A DNA stretch of 64,000 nucleotides, from positions 129,194 through 193,193 of the forward strand of contig BCKE01000072.1 of NCBI GenBank assembly GCA_001600495.1, read 5' to 3'. The translations under genes were made by a program, and so were the position numbers. Each line of letters starts with the position of its first letter. Within the stretch, counting starts at the first letter, position 1. This stretch comes from Pilasporangium apinafurcum. Lineage: Eukaryota > Oomycota > Peronosporomycetes > Pythiales > Pythiaceae. The notes under the pieces are model-generated. The model saw only the letters and a list, made by a program, of their open reading frames with translations. It had not been told where the DNA came from and did not search any database. This document shows, in pieces, positions 55,868-64,000 of the stretch.

Positions 55868-56983
55868 ATGGGCAGCTCCGCAAAAGCCCGACGAATGGGA
55901 GCATCCTCTCGGAAGCTCTTGCGCTCAGGTGTCAATACACTTCGCACGATGACCAAGACTGCTGCGACAAAAGCGAGCGGGTACACACAGGCAGTCGTCA
56001 CGAAAAGCACAAAAGCAAGTGTGGCCGTGATTCGACCTGTAGCAATTGGATTGATTTTGCTCGCGCTTATTTGGATTGGGTTGATGTTTTTGGGTAAGTT
56101 TCAACTCTGGATGACCTCAGCAGGTGTGTTTATGATCGCCATGAGTATGGTGAGCGCGTTTCAAGAATTCAAGTACCCAAAGACCGTCCAATCGTACCAA
56201 GATTTTTTGGACGAAGAAATAGAACATTGTGCGGGGAAACTGGTGACGTTGCCGCACTTGTCCCCCGTGAAGGCTTCGATGAACTCCAACGTGAATTCCG
56301 GTGCGCCAGTAGTTGTGCATCACCGCCGAGCGACGCAACCGAGTCATCCACAGCGGCAAAGCAAACCAGTCGTGTCGACATTAACCGAGATCTCAACAAC
56401 AACGGCAACGACTCCAGCTGCAGCAGCTTCTACTCCTGTGTTAACTCCACCTGTATCCTCACCAAGTCCTGCTGAAATGACCAACAAGTTGGTGGTTATG
56501 CATTGTGGAACAGTGATTGATATCCAAGGCTCGCATGGCTTTATCATCCCACACGATTTGAATGTCGGGGGCCAGCGCGATAGTTTATTAACCAGCGGTA
56601 CCAAGAACCATTCGCGATTTTCTGCCCGTCAGATTCGTATCCCGCTTGTCATCCCTTTTGATTTACAAGATGACCAATCGGCCATTCGCCAACAGATCTC
56701 TGTGGGGAAAACGGTTGAGTTTGCCTACTCGGACTGTGGTGCTGATTGCCAGGGTGTCTGTGCACTGAATGTGACACCTGTGCCTTCCAATGACGAAGAA
56801 ATTATCAAGAGCCGCAACGCGTTGCTCTCCTGTAAGCAAGCCCGTGAAGAATCATTCGCCAAGGCTATGGGATCGCTGACGATGATCTCTCCGCGTAATG
56901 AACCTGTGAAACATCACGTCGATTTGATCAAGTATGCCGAACAGCTCGATGACCACGAATTGCCTTTCGATCAGTTTATTTAG
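55868..56983 (+). CDS. Membrane-anchored protein with cold-shock-like domain
   Basis: A single exon of 371 residues from the ATG at 55868. It starts MGSSAKARRMGASSRKLL, with a myristoylation-like Gly-2 and a basic, Ser/Thr/Ala-rich stretch. Two adjacent TM segments follow (VAIGLILLALIWIGLMFL near residue 58 and FQLWMTSAGVFMIAMSMV near 79). After a Thr/Ser/Pro-rich linker comes a 110-residue domain that reads like an OB-fold cold-shock domain: HCGTVIDIQGSHGFIIPHD, then IRQQISVGKTVEFAY and GVCALNVTPV. The classic RNP motifs are only partly kept. It would be an unusual membrane-tethered nucleic-acid or ligand binder. The assignment rests on pattern only. Confidence 0.75.
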   Translation: MGSSAKARRMGASSRKLLRSGVNTLRTMTKTAATKASGYTQAVVTKSTKASVAVIRPVAIGLILLALIWIGLMFLGKFQLWMTSAGVFMIAMSMVSAFQEFKYPKTVQSYQDFLDEEIEHCAGKLVTLPHLSPVKASMNSNVNSGAPVVVHHRRATQPSHPQRQSKPVVSTLTEISTTTATTPAAAASTPVLTPPVSSPSPAEMTNKLVVMHCGTVIDIQGSHGFIIPHDLNVGGQRDSLLTSGTKNHSRFSARQIRIPLVIPFDLQDDQSAIRQQISVGKTVEFAYSDCGADCQGVCALNVTPVPSNDEEIIKSRNALLSCKQAREESFAKAMGSLTMISPRNEPVKHHVDLIKYAEQLDDHELPFDQFI

Positions 56984-57138
56984 AGAGAGGCAACCAATGC
57001 GTTTCTTGCGGTAGTCGTGTATGTACATGTGCGTAGGAAAAAATCCGCAAAAAGCTTCTGTGCCATGGTTGGTTGCTTCGAAGCTGAGCACCAGATTGCA
57101 GGAAAGCAGGAAATAGTAGTTTGTCAGTCTGTAATCTA

Positions 57139-57324
57139 TTAAACGAAGAGAACGCCAAGGCGCTGATAGTCAATTTCTTTGAGTGCAGTGCCAAGCTTGT
57201 TATCTATATATTCATTTAGTAACTGCATTTTCAAGTCGAAGTTACTGCTCATCTCATTATCGATCATTGATCGTGTTACAACACGTAGAAGCAAGCATGA
57301 GGCGGACGGTTTTTCACCCATCAT
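57139..57324 (-). CDS. Small protein, uncertain
   Basis: A 61-codon frame, MMGEKPSASCLLLRVVTRS, then MIDNEMSSNFDLKMQLLNEY and IDNKLGTALKEIDY. Composition and helix pattern look natural. No family is recognised. It could be a stand-alone small gene or a last exon whose partners I could not place upstream (57325-57643 is otherwise empty). It is tail to tail with the cold-shock-like gene. Confidence 0.35.
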   Translation of the reverse strand: MMGEKPSASCLLLRVVTRSMIDNEMSSNFDLKMQLLNEYIDNKLGTALKEIDYQRLGVLFV

Positions 57325-57643
57325 GGAACACTTTCGTCAGTAAAACGGGTTGAAACTCGCCACCACAGATGTCGAAGGATGTTCTGAAGTCCTTTAAAGA
57401 ACCTTCTGCGAAGAGCGCATGTAAATCAAGGAGATGGAGTGATGTTCATGTGGTCAGTCGAAGATGCTTGTGATGTGATTATTGTTTACGCAGACAAGAA
57501 AAACATGATCTGGCGTATGAATTACGCGCTTCTTCTCTTGTTCTTTATCTTCAACCTAAACAAGAACTGACGGCAGCGACTTGACACGAACAAATTACGG
57601 CCTTCTCATGGCAAATTCTAAAGGACGACAACATATTACATTC

Positions 57644-59150
57644 TCAAGAAGAACGAATGGCTTGCAAAACTTCTTCCGATGGAGTATCGCCGTCGTTATC
57701 TTCAATGTCTGGTGAAGCACCATGATCCAGCTGTAATAGCACCATTCATGCACATGCCATTTGTTAGCAGCTTCACCAATGGTTAAGTAAGATACGTTTT
57801 CGTGGCCATTTAACTTATCACTTACAAGGAGCTTTGCTAGCTCAAGGTGCTCGCAGCTGGCGGCGTAGTGCAATGGAGTCATCCCATCTGTGTCCTGTTA
57901 ATGGACATGCAATCCACCAATCACATATGAATATGAAACGAAACGATGGAGGCGTGACGTGGATGATTCTACGCACCTGAACATTGGGAGAGGCTTTGTT
58001 ACTCAAGAGCACTCGTACGATATCTGACTGCTCTCGATCTACCGCCCAATGCAGCATCGTACGCCCTTCGTCGTCCTTCACACAAAATAGTTCGAATAAG
58101 TGAACTGTTGTTTAACTCCCTATCCATTTCAATAGTGGTATGACCTGAGCGTTAATATCGAACCCGCTTTCTAAGGCTTTCGTGACCTTCTCTGCATCAC
58201 CAATGCTGGCGAAATGGAACACATCTTCCTTCACCTTCCACTCCTCTGTTGACCTAACGAATCAACGCAACTAAGCACTTTGGTATTCAAATCGAAGAGG
58301 AAGAGAGAGGATATGAACGTACATGTCGACGGTCGGCATGCTCACAGCGCTAGCTGTGGACATACTACTTTTAGCAACTGATTGTTTTTCACTTCCGGAG
58401 CTGCTCGAACGTCTGTTTCGCTTTCCTCTGACATCAAAATCTTCAAACAAGTCTTGTACCCATTCTAGATACTGTTGCTTGGCCACATCCTGGTCCATGT
58501 CGCCAAGCGCATTCCAGCTCTCCCTGTTAACAAATATACGTACGCCGACAATCACGATAAACATTCGCGAGTGAGATCTAAAAGTCGCACACTTCACACA
58601 CAATAAATAGCAACCATTTTGCACTGCCGATCAAATCAGCGGCAGATGGCTTCTCAATGCTGCATGGACCGAAATGTGCTTGCTTGTAAAAAGCGTACAG
58701 CGTCAATCGCTGGTAAGTTACAAAAAACAGTAAAAGGTCAAATCATCCCATCTAATGCAAACTGGAGCTTTATCTTAATGCATACATCCACGAACCTGTT
58801 CGTTCGACAGCTTATTCCCTCCATATGCCGCAATGAAGTCAACTGCCACTTGAAATTTTGCGTCTAACTCATTCATGCCATGCTACCAACGCGGAATATA
58901 TTATCTATATATATGCAGATCTAGACAGTATTGCAGTAACCAAGGAAGAAGTTACCTGAGTCATGTATTCTTCCAGTGACCCAGAGCCAGCTGAGCTGCC
59001 ATGCCGCACTTTCTTCCGATAGAAAAAGATGCGGTGCAGGATCAATGGGACGAGCACAGCGCTAGTTATTGCTAGTATTACGTGCAACCACGACCATTCC
59101 GGTGGAATCACCGTCAGCGACTGCAGCATGGCGAAGAAGTTGTCGGACAT
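57644..59150 (-). CDS. Membrane-anchored acyl-CoA-binding protein with ankyrin repeats
   Basis: Eight exons: 59150-58956, 58882-58796, 58709-58615, 58523-58323, 58253-58145, 58075-57977, 57894-57826 and 57730-57644, all phases consistent, 313 residues. An N-terminal TM anchor (WLHVILAITSAVLVPLILHR) comes first. The acyl-CoA-binding domain follows: ELDAKFQVAVDFIAAYGGNK, LYAFYKQAHFGPCSIEKPSA, ADLIGSAKWESWNALGDMD. After a Ser-rich linker come ankyrin repeats (DDEGRTMLHWAVDREQSDIV, DTDGMTPLHYAASCEHLELA, LDHGASPDIEDNDGDTPSEE). The order TM-ACBP-ankyrin is that of plant ACBP1/2 and, without the TM, of animal ACBD6. It should bind long-chain acyl-CoA at an ER or similar membrane. Confidence 0.93.
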
Positions 59151-59472
59151 TTTGCTGCTGATGATGACAAGGACAACCCACACACTTCAGTCCCGATGAC
59201 GAGGTAGGCCGTACCCACCAAAAAACGGAACCAGCGAAACAGAATGAATTGCTTTATCAATTCATTTTTGAATCGATAAGATACCACACTACACAATTCA
59301 TGTTGAAGTGAGCAAATGTGGCTGTTGGAAATGGGATCACACGGTTGGGCATTTTGTTGGACGCACTATTGCTGCGTTTTGTCGCAGAGAATTCACATCC
59401 ATTGTAGCTATGATCTAACGCTTCATTATCGAAATAACAACACGTCGATAAAAGCAGGGCAATCGATATACT
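59151..59472. promoter_or_regulatory. Divergent promoter, acyl-CoA-binding / homocysteine methyltransferase
   Basis: 322 bp between divergent starts. A CTTCATTATCGAAAT stretch about 50 bp before the methyltransferase ATG is initiator-like. Nothing else recognised. Confidence 0.35.
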
Positions 59473-60444
59473 ATGAGCAGCAAAACCCATATTGACGTGA
59501 TTGCTAGCGGCACCACAGAGGAGCTGTTCCGCAAAGGGCTGGCAAATGATCGCAATATGCTTTCAGCAAGTGCACTGGTGTCGCCTGCGCATTATGAGCT
59601 GGTCGTGAAGGCACAGGAAGATTTTGTGAAAGCAGGGGCGACGTATTTAGTGAGCAACAACTATTACGTGACACCAGGCATCGGTTTCACTACTGAAGAA
59701 ATTCGAGATCTCACTCGTCTGGCGGCGCGGCTGGCGACCGATGCGCGATCGCGTGCTGGTAAAGACGAAAGTACTGTAAAGGTGTGTGGATCACTTCCAC
59801 CGCTGATGCCAAGTTTCCGATCAGACCGCATGGTTGATCGCGCGGAAGGCTTGGAGACATACAAACTGATCGGAGATGCCCTGCTTCCATTCGTGGATAT
59901 GTTTGTAGCAGAGACCATGTCTTCTCTTGAAGAGGCTAAAATGGCCTATGAAGCTGTAGACTCTCTACACAAACCGATTCTGGTTTCGTTCGCATTAAAT
60001 AGCACTGGCCAATTACGTAGTGGAGAACCTGTGATTGAATCCATTAAGAGTTTGGTGGAATTTTGCACGCATAGAGCCGAAGAAACTTCTGAAGGCGAGT
60101 TTAAGTTGGCGGGAATACTCTTTAACTGCTCGCAGCCTGAAGATATCTCGCAGGCGCTGAAAACGATCCATGATACCGAGGGTTTGGTGGATGAGCTGAA
60201 AGGTAAAGGAATTCGGTTGGGAGCCTATGGCGATCGGATCGCGAAGACATCAAAAGCGGGGCAGATGGAAAGCAAGCTCATGACGGAGGAGATGCGGGGC
60301 GTGTTGGACATGGAGGTGTACAGTAATTTCACCGGTCGCTGGGTTGAGTATGGTGCCGAGATTGTGGGTGGCTGTTGTGGTATTACGTCAGACTATCTGG
60401 AAGCTGCGGTGGAGAAGATCAAAAGTGCAAGTGGGATGCCTTGA
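59473..60444 (+). CDS. Homocysteine S-methyltransferase family protein, copy 1
   Basis: A single exon of 323 residues. Members transfer a methyl group from S-methylmethionine or SAM to homocysteine, giving methionine. Zinc ligands are present: Cys in LFNCSQPEDI near residue 219 and the Cys pair in IVGGCCGIT near 300. Other conserved blocks are SNNYYVTPGIGF, CGSLPPLMPS, FVAETMSSLEEAK and WVEYGAEI. The N-terminal family motif, normally LDGGxGTEL, is here VIASGTTEEL, losing the Asp and one Gly. It is the first of a tandem pair; its partner keeps the motif. Confidence 0.92.
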   Translation: MSSKTHIDVIASGTTEELFRKGLANDRNMLSASALVSPAHYELVVKAQEDFVKAGATYLVSNNYYVTPGIGFTTEEIRDLTRLAARLATDARSRAGKDESTVKVCGSLPPLMPSFRSDRMVDRAEGLETYKLIGDALLPFVDMFVAETMSSLEEAKMAYEAVDSLHKPILVSFALNSTGQLRSGEPVIESIKSLVEFCTHRAEETSEGEFKLAGILFNCSQPEDISQALKTIHDTEGLVDELKGKGIRLGAYGDRIAKTSKAGQMESKLMTEEMRGVLDMEVYSNFTGRWVEYGAEIVGGCCGITSDYLEAAVEKIKSASGMP

Positions 60445-60609
60445 TGAGGGAAAACTGGTTGCGTTTGCATGTTGAACATTTTTAGCAACGTTTTAGTTAG
60501 CCAAACATCCAATATACTTGATTTTCGTATGAGAACTTAGTAACTGGTATGATATTTGATATATCTCATTCTTTCTGTCAAGGTTTAGCATCCAAATTCA
60601 AGCTGTGGG

Positions 60610-61647
60610 ATGCAAAGATTGAAAGCATATTCACTTTGCTTCGTGTTGGGAAGACATCGTTACTACTGCGCCATGTCCACTGCAACAACAACTATAGCCA
60701 ACAAGACATCAATAGAATTGCTGGATGGAGGAACAGGCGAGGAGCTTTTCAAGCGCGGGCTGCCGGACGATCGCAAGATCTGGTCAGCGGCTGCGCTGGT
60801 GCATGAACGCCACCATGAGCTACTCGTTCAAGTGCATCTTTCTTTTTTAAATGCTGGATCTGACTACATTACTTGCAACAACTATGGTGTAACGCCCGGC
60901 GTAGGGTTTTCTGAGATGGATATCGTGCGCTACACTACGATCGCTGGCCAATTGGCACAAGAAGCACGACGCAGAGCTGAAAAACCACTTGCCAAGATCT
61001 GTGGCTCGTTGCCCCCCCTGCTTGAAAGCTACCGTGCAGATAGAGTGGTCGCATATGATGAAGGTGTGCATCTATACTCAGTTATTGGTAGTGCGTTGCT
61101 TCCACACGTCGATTATTATCTCGCAGAGACACTTTCATCGGTCATCGAAAGCAAAATGGCGCTGATCGGGGTGCAAGATTACCAGAAGCCAGTAATGATT
61201 TCGTTCACACTGAATAGTCATGGCGTAATTAGAAGTGGTGAGACAGTGGTGGAGGCAATTAACGAACTCCTTCACTTCACAACATTTACTGCTTCATCGG
61301 CCAAGCTCCATGGGATCCTGTTTAACTGTTCTCAACCTGAGGCAATCACAAAAGCCTTACGAGAAATCTATCAAGCAAATGAGACAGCTGAACGACTTAA
61401 AGAGCGTCAAATTCGTCTTGGTGCGTATGCGAATCGCCTGACAGTCATCCCAGACGACTGGGCATTGGCTGAATCGTCCGAGCCTCAGTCTATGCGAACG
61501 GATTTGTCTGTGAATCAGTACGACACGTTTGTGAAGGAATGGGTGAAGTTGGGGGCTGGACTCGTTGGTGGATGTTGCGGCATTGGGCCTGAGTATATTG
61601 CGAGTATTCACCGCTTGCTGAGGAATGATGAGACTGATAATGCATAG
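60610..61647 (+). CDS. Homocysteine S-methyltransferase family protein, copy 2
   Basis: A single exon, 345 residues from the first ATG or 324 from the Met at 60673 (MSTATTTIANKTS). The extra N-terminus (MQRLKAYSLCFVLGRHRYYC) is basic and hydrophobic and could be a targeting peptide. The N-terminal motif ELLDGGTGEELF is intact. CGSLPPLLESYRADR, LAETLSSVIESK, the zinc Cys in LFNCSQPEAI and LVGGCCGIGPEY are all present. It is a tandem duplicate of the gene 165 bp upstream, clearly diverged, so not recent. Together with SAM synthetase at 28.7 kb it belongs to the methionine cycle. Confidence 0.94.
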   Translation: MQRLKAYSLCFVLGRHRYYCAMSTATTTIANKTSIELLDGGTGEELFKRGLPDDRKIWSAAALVHERHHELLVQVHLSFLNAGSDYITCNNYGVTPGVGFSEMDIVRYTTIAGQLAQEARRRAEKPLAKICGSLPPLLESYRADRVVAYDEGVHLYSVIGSALLPHVDYYLAETLSSVIESKMALIGVQDYQKPVMISFTLNSHGVIRSGETVVEAINELLHFTTFTASSAKLHGILFNCSQPEAITKALREIYQANETAERLKERQIRLGAYANRLTVIPDDWALAESSEPQSMRTDLSVNQYDTFVKEWVKLGAGLVGGCCGIGPEYIASIHRLLRNDETDNA

Positions 61648-61752
61648 GCTGGGACAAAAGTGAGTATATAAAACTGTTTTGGTTTTATGAAAATGAGTTT
61701 TAAGAGCAGTATCTGTTTGTTTGTGTGTAATGCAAACAAGCATTGAATTACA

Positions 61753-62982
61753 TTATGGTACGGTCGTTCCGCTTATTGTATAAGGAGTCAAGTATGCTAC
61801 GATATCAGTGTATTGGAAGCGTTTAGCCAATTCCAGAGGTATTTCGTCGTCATATAACGAAGCTTTCGCGCGTGGATTAGCCCCAGCATCAATGAGCACA
61901 CGGACAAGATCAAGCCGATTCTTCTCGACAGCTTTGTGGAGCGGAGTCATGGTAGTTCGAATGCAAATTTGATCAATGTCAATATTTTCTTTGTGTTTTG
62001 CTAAGTATTCGTTGAGACTGTCGATATCTCCACGTTCAACCAGGTCATGTAAATCGAATTGATTATCGTCGAACTTCGTGATATATTCCGGCTCCGATTT
62101 GACGCTTGGTTCTGCGATTAGCGCGAGTTCTCGAGCAAATGCGATCCGGTAATTCTCTAGCAGTACTTGTTCCTCATACGTATATTCCCGCTGTGGCTGC
62201 ACATCAAGGTCTTCGCTTCGGTTCGATCGAGTTGCCAGTGCGTATGTAACATCATGGCCGACAAAATGCACAAAGTCGCCGCCTGGACCAAACAAACTCG
62301 AGTTGCTGACATCATATCGCTTTCCCTGGAAAGTAATCGTCGGCACATTCTTCAAAGTTGCGACGCGAGAGATGACAGGATCGACTACTCGTGATCCAAA
62401 ACCTAGCGGGCATTTACCGCCCGATCGACCGTGTCCGTGACCAAGAGCTGCTTGCGAAGGAACGAGCTTCTCACGCAGTTTGCTCCACTTCTTTCCAGCA
62501 AACAAATCGTTGATCTCGGCCACAGCCGGGTATCGCGAGTGGAAACGTGTGTACCACTCTTCAAGTAACTTGTAACGACGATGAGATTCCTCGTCGCCTT
62601 CCTCGTCTACACGTTCGATTGCGAGTTCCTTATCAAAATAGCTCGTCATCTTTGCATCATCCGCAGAATCCGGCGACACGCCCATTTTCAGTAACAAGAA
62701 CGTCACGTCATGGCCATTCCACGCCCCGTAAACGCCTTCGTGAAGATCGAAAAATGGATCGTCCGAGACATTAAACACCGTACCACAGAGTCCTACCCAC
62801 GCTTTCAAGTCTGGTACGACTACCTGAGGATTGCACTGCAAGTCCTTCAAAGCGACACGCCGCACACGCTTCTTTCGAGAATCGTATAATTGTCTTTGTA
62901 TCAACAGAGTACCATAGTAAAAGACGCCAGCGAGAGCAGTGCCCACCGCTAGCGCCACTCCAGCGCGTTGCCACTTTCCCAT
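61753..62982 (-). CDS. Protein with two cytochrome-b5-like (MAPR-type) domains and ankyrin repeats
   Basis: A single exon of 409 residues. An N-terminal TM anchor (AGVALAVGTALAGVFYYGTL) precedes two cytochrome-b5/steroid-binding-like domains. The first reads AWVGLCGTVFNVSDDPFFDL...YGAWNGHDVTFLLLKMG. The second reads TITFQGKRYDVSNSSLFGPG...FVHFVGHDVTYALAT. The family (MAPR/PGRMC) binds heme through Tyr rather than paired His. At the C-terminus are ankyrin-type repeats (NQFDLHDLVERGDIDSLNEY, TTMTPLHKAVEKNRLDLVRV). Membrane heme or sterol handling with an ankyrin interaction module is plausible. The start chosen is the first in-frame ATG. Confidence 0.88.
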   Translation of the reverse strand: MGKWQRAGVALAVGTALAGVFYYGTLLIQRQLYDSRKKRVRRVALKDLQCNPQVVVPDLKAWVGLCGTVFNVSDDPFFDLHEGVYGAWNGHDVTFLLLKMGVSPDSADDAKMTSYFDKELAIERVDEEGDEESHRRYKLLEEWYTRFHSRYPAVAEINDLFAGKKWSKLREKLVPSQAALGHGHGRSGGKCPLGFGSRVVDPVISRVATLKNVPTITFQGKRYDVSNSSLFGPGGDFVHFVGHDVTYALATRSNRSEDLDVQPQREYTYEEQVLLENYRIAFARELALIAEPSVKSEPEYITKFDDNQFDLHDLVERGDIDSLNEYLAKHKENIDIDQICIRTTMTPLHKAVEKNRLDLVRVLIDAGANPRAKASLYDDEIPLELAKRFQYTDIVAYLTPYTISGTTVP

Positions 62983-63303
62983 CTGAAAAATGATCGAATG
63001 ACTAACAGTTGAGATGCTTCCATCAACACAAATAATGGGTGGGTTTTTAGAATCAAAACGGTATGTCAACCCTTATCAAACCCGCTACCTTGTCCGACCC
63101 ACAAAAGCATAGGCTTTAAAACGTGATTTTCCCATAAATAATTATATGGGTCTAATGACCCGAGTATACTAAATTAAACGGGCTCAATAGTTTACGACCC
63201 GTTTTCCTTTGATTGACAAAAAAAATAGGGAAAGCGCGCTTGATGCAAGTGAAATGGTATGTACATACTTGCGCAAAAAGACAGCAAAATGATCTTCACA
63301 GTG
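62983..63303. other. Intergenic region with small palindromes
   Basis: 321 bp upstream of the double-cytochrome-b5 gene. It has GGGTCTAATGACCC at about 63150 and an imperfect inverted pair ACGGG...CCCGT at about 63178-63202. No gene. Confidence 0.35.
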
Positions 63304-64000
63304 CTAGGAAGAGCCATTACCCGCAGGAGCCGAGTTGATGTCGGTATTCGTAGCCTCGAGTTGTTCAATGCGCGCCAGTATTTGCTGCATCTGAGCTTCC
63401 AACTTTCCCATCTGATCCTGAATTTCTTGCACGGAACGCACTAAATGCGGTATAATACCGACGTAATTGAGAGATTTCCACCCTTCATGGTCCTCTTCAA
63501 CGAGTTCGGGTATGATTTTCTCCACCTCGTCGGCGAGAAACCCTGGGAACATGCCCAGTGGGAATCGCCGAGCCGGAAATTCGTCGCGTCGCCATTTGTA
63601 TCGCACCTTCACAGCAAACCATACGCGAATAAGGAACAGTGCTGTGAAGTTAATCAGTCCACTCAAGATAAAACAAAACACTTACCGGTCGTAATCGGTT
63701 GATGATATCTACTGAGGATTCCAAATATTGAATTGCAGTTTTGAGTCGCTTATCAGATGATGATGTATGGGCAGTTGCATATGAAGTCCCACCAATTCGC
63801 ACACTACCACCAACTCCGACACCACCGCTAACAACGAGTGCGCCAGTGCTAGTATCACTAGTTGCAGTCGTATCTGATATGGTCACCACTCCACTGGTGA
63901 TGGATACACCACCAGCAACATTCAAGCCACCAGTGACAGAACCTCCACCAGCGATGGATGCACCATTAGCTACGACGCTAAGACCAGTGTCAACAACTTT
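63304..64000 (-). CDS. Peptidase S74 / intramolecular chaperone (ICA) protein, 5' end outside the window
   Basis: Two exons are visible: 64000-63686 (open at the window edge) and 63606-63304, 205 residues in all. The N-terminal part is made of Gly/Ser/Thr-rich beta repeats (GALVVSGGVGVGGSVRIGGT, and above it GASIAGGGSVTGGLNVAGGV). Then comes the self-cleaving chaperone domain: SSSDKRLKTAIQYLESSVDI, where Ser and Lys stand five apart as in the S-K catalytic dyad of endosialidase chaperones and MYRF. RPVRYKWR, FPGFLADEVEKIIPELV and LNYVGIIPHLVRSVQEI follow, then a trimerising coiled coil (GKLEAQMQQILARIEQLEA). Such proteins form trimeric fibres and cut themselves. Long beta-repeat fibres of this kind are common in phage and giant viruses and also occur in oomycetes. 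Confidence 0.9.

Noticed and set aside
1-64000. CRISPR arrays, tRNA and rRNA genes, operons
   Set aside because: No regular short repeats with spacers, no cloverleaf-like A/B-box pairs and no rRNA signatures were seen, and the genome is clearly eukaryotic.

Overview
This looks like nuclear DNA of an oomycete (water mould). The genes are split by many short GT-AG introns, mostly about 65-95 nt, often with a CTAAC-like branch point close to the acceptor. Intergenic gaps are small. The gene set includes a fused trehalose-6-phosphate synthase/phosphatase, a flagellar IFT121/WDR35 gene (so zoospores are likely) and repeat-rich multidomain proteins. The modest GC and compact layout would suit a white-rust (Albugo-like) species, but the species is not proven here. 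Exon models were built by hand from splice signals and reading-frame continuity.

Layout. 1-1.6 kb: no confident gene. 1.6-8.6 kb: CHID1-like GH18 protein, TPS/TPP, ERCC1. 8.9-12.2 kb: a divergent pair of multidomain Ctr copper transporters sharing a 0.7-kb promoter. 12.4-22.8 kb: a four-LysM protein, a 1191-residue two-TM coiled-coil protein, a 2-kb gap, and a MICAL-type monooxygenase behind a long disordered repeat region. 23.1-28.4 kb: a RING-like protein, then a 339-bp inverted repeat around a coiled-coil gene, with a third decayed copy of the repeat. 28.7-37.6 kb: S-adenosylmethionine synthetase, a GSTCD-type methyltransferase, RMI1, a four-TM protein and an acylation-motif CaM kinase-like kinase. 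38.0-39.7 kb: a ten-exon shugoshin with two C-terminal SGO motifs. 40.9-44.1 kb: a glucocerebrosidase pseudogene and its intact parent, sharing an identical 251-bp tract. 44.4-54.5 kb: a PPR protein, an unrecognised 875-residue membrane protein, IFT121. 55.9-64 kb: a membrane protein with a cold-shock-like domain, an ankyrin acyl-CoA-binding protein, two tandem homocysteine S-methyltransferases, a double cytochrome-b5-like/ankyrin protein, and the 3' end of a peptidase-S74 (intramolecular chaperone) protein.

Themes. Methyl-group metabolism recurs (SAM synthetase, two homocysteine methyltransferases, a SAM-dependent methyltransferase), as do chromosome maintenance (ERCC1, RMI1, shugoshin) and copper handling. 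There is no sign of operons. Neighbours mostly share divergent promoters or lie tail to tail with short gaps.

Most notable are the shugoshin with a duplicated SGO motif plus its intron, the Ctr transporters fused to YHS-like and HMA metal-binding modules, the MICAL with a repeated KLLxFL motif, the triplicated unknown exon around 26-28 kb, and the likely gene conversion between the glucocerebrosidase copies.
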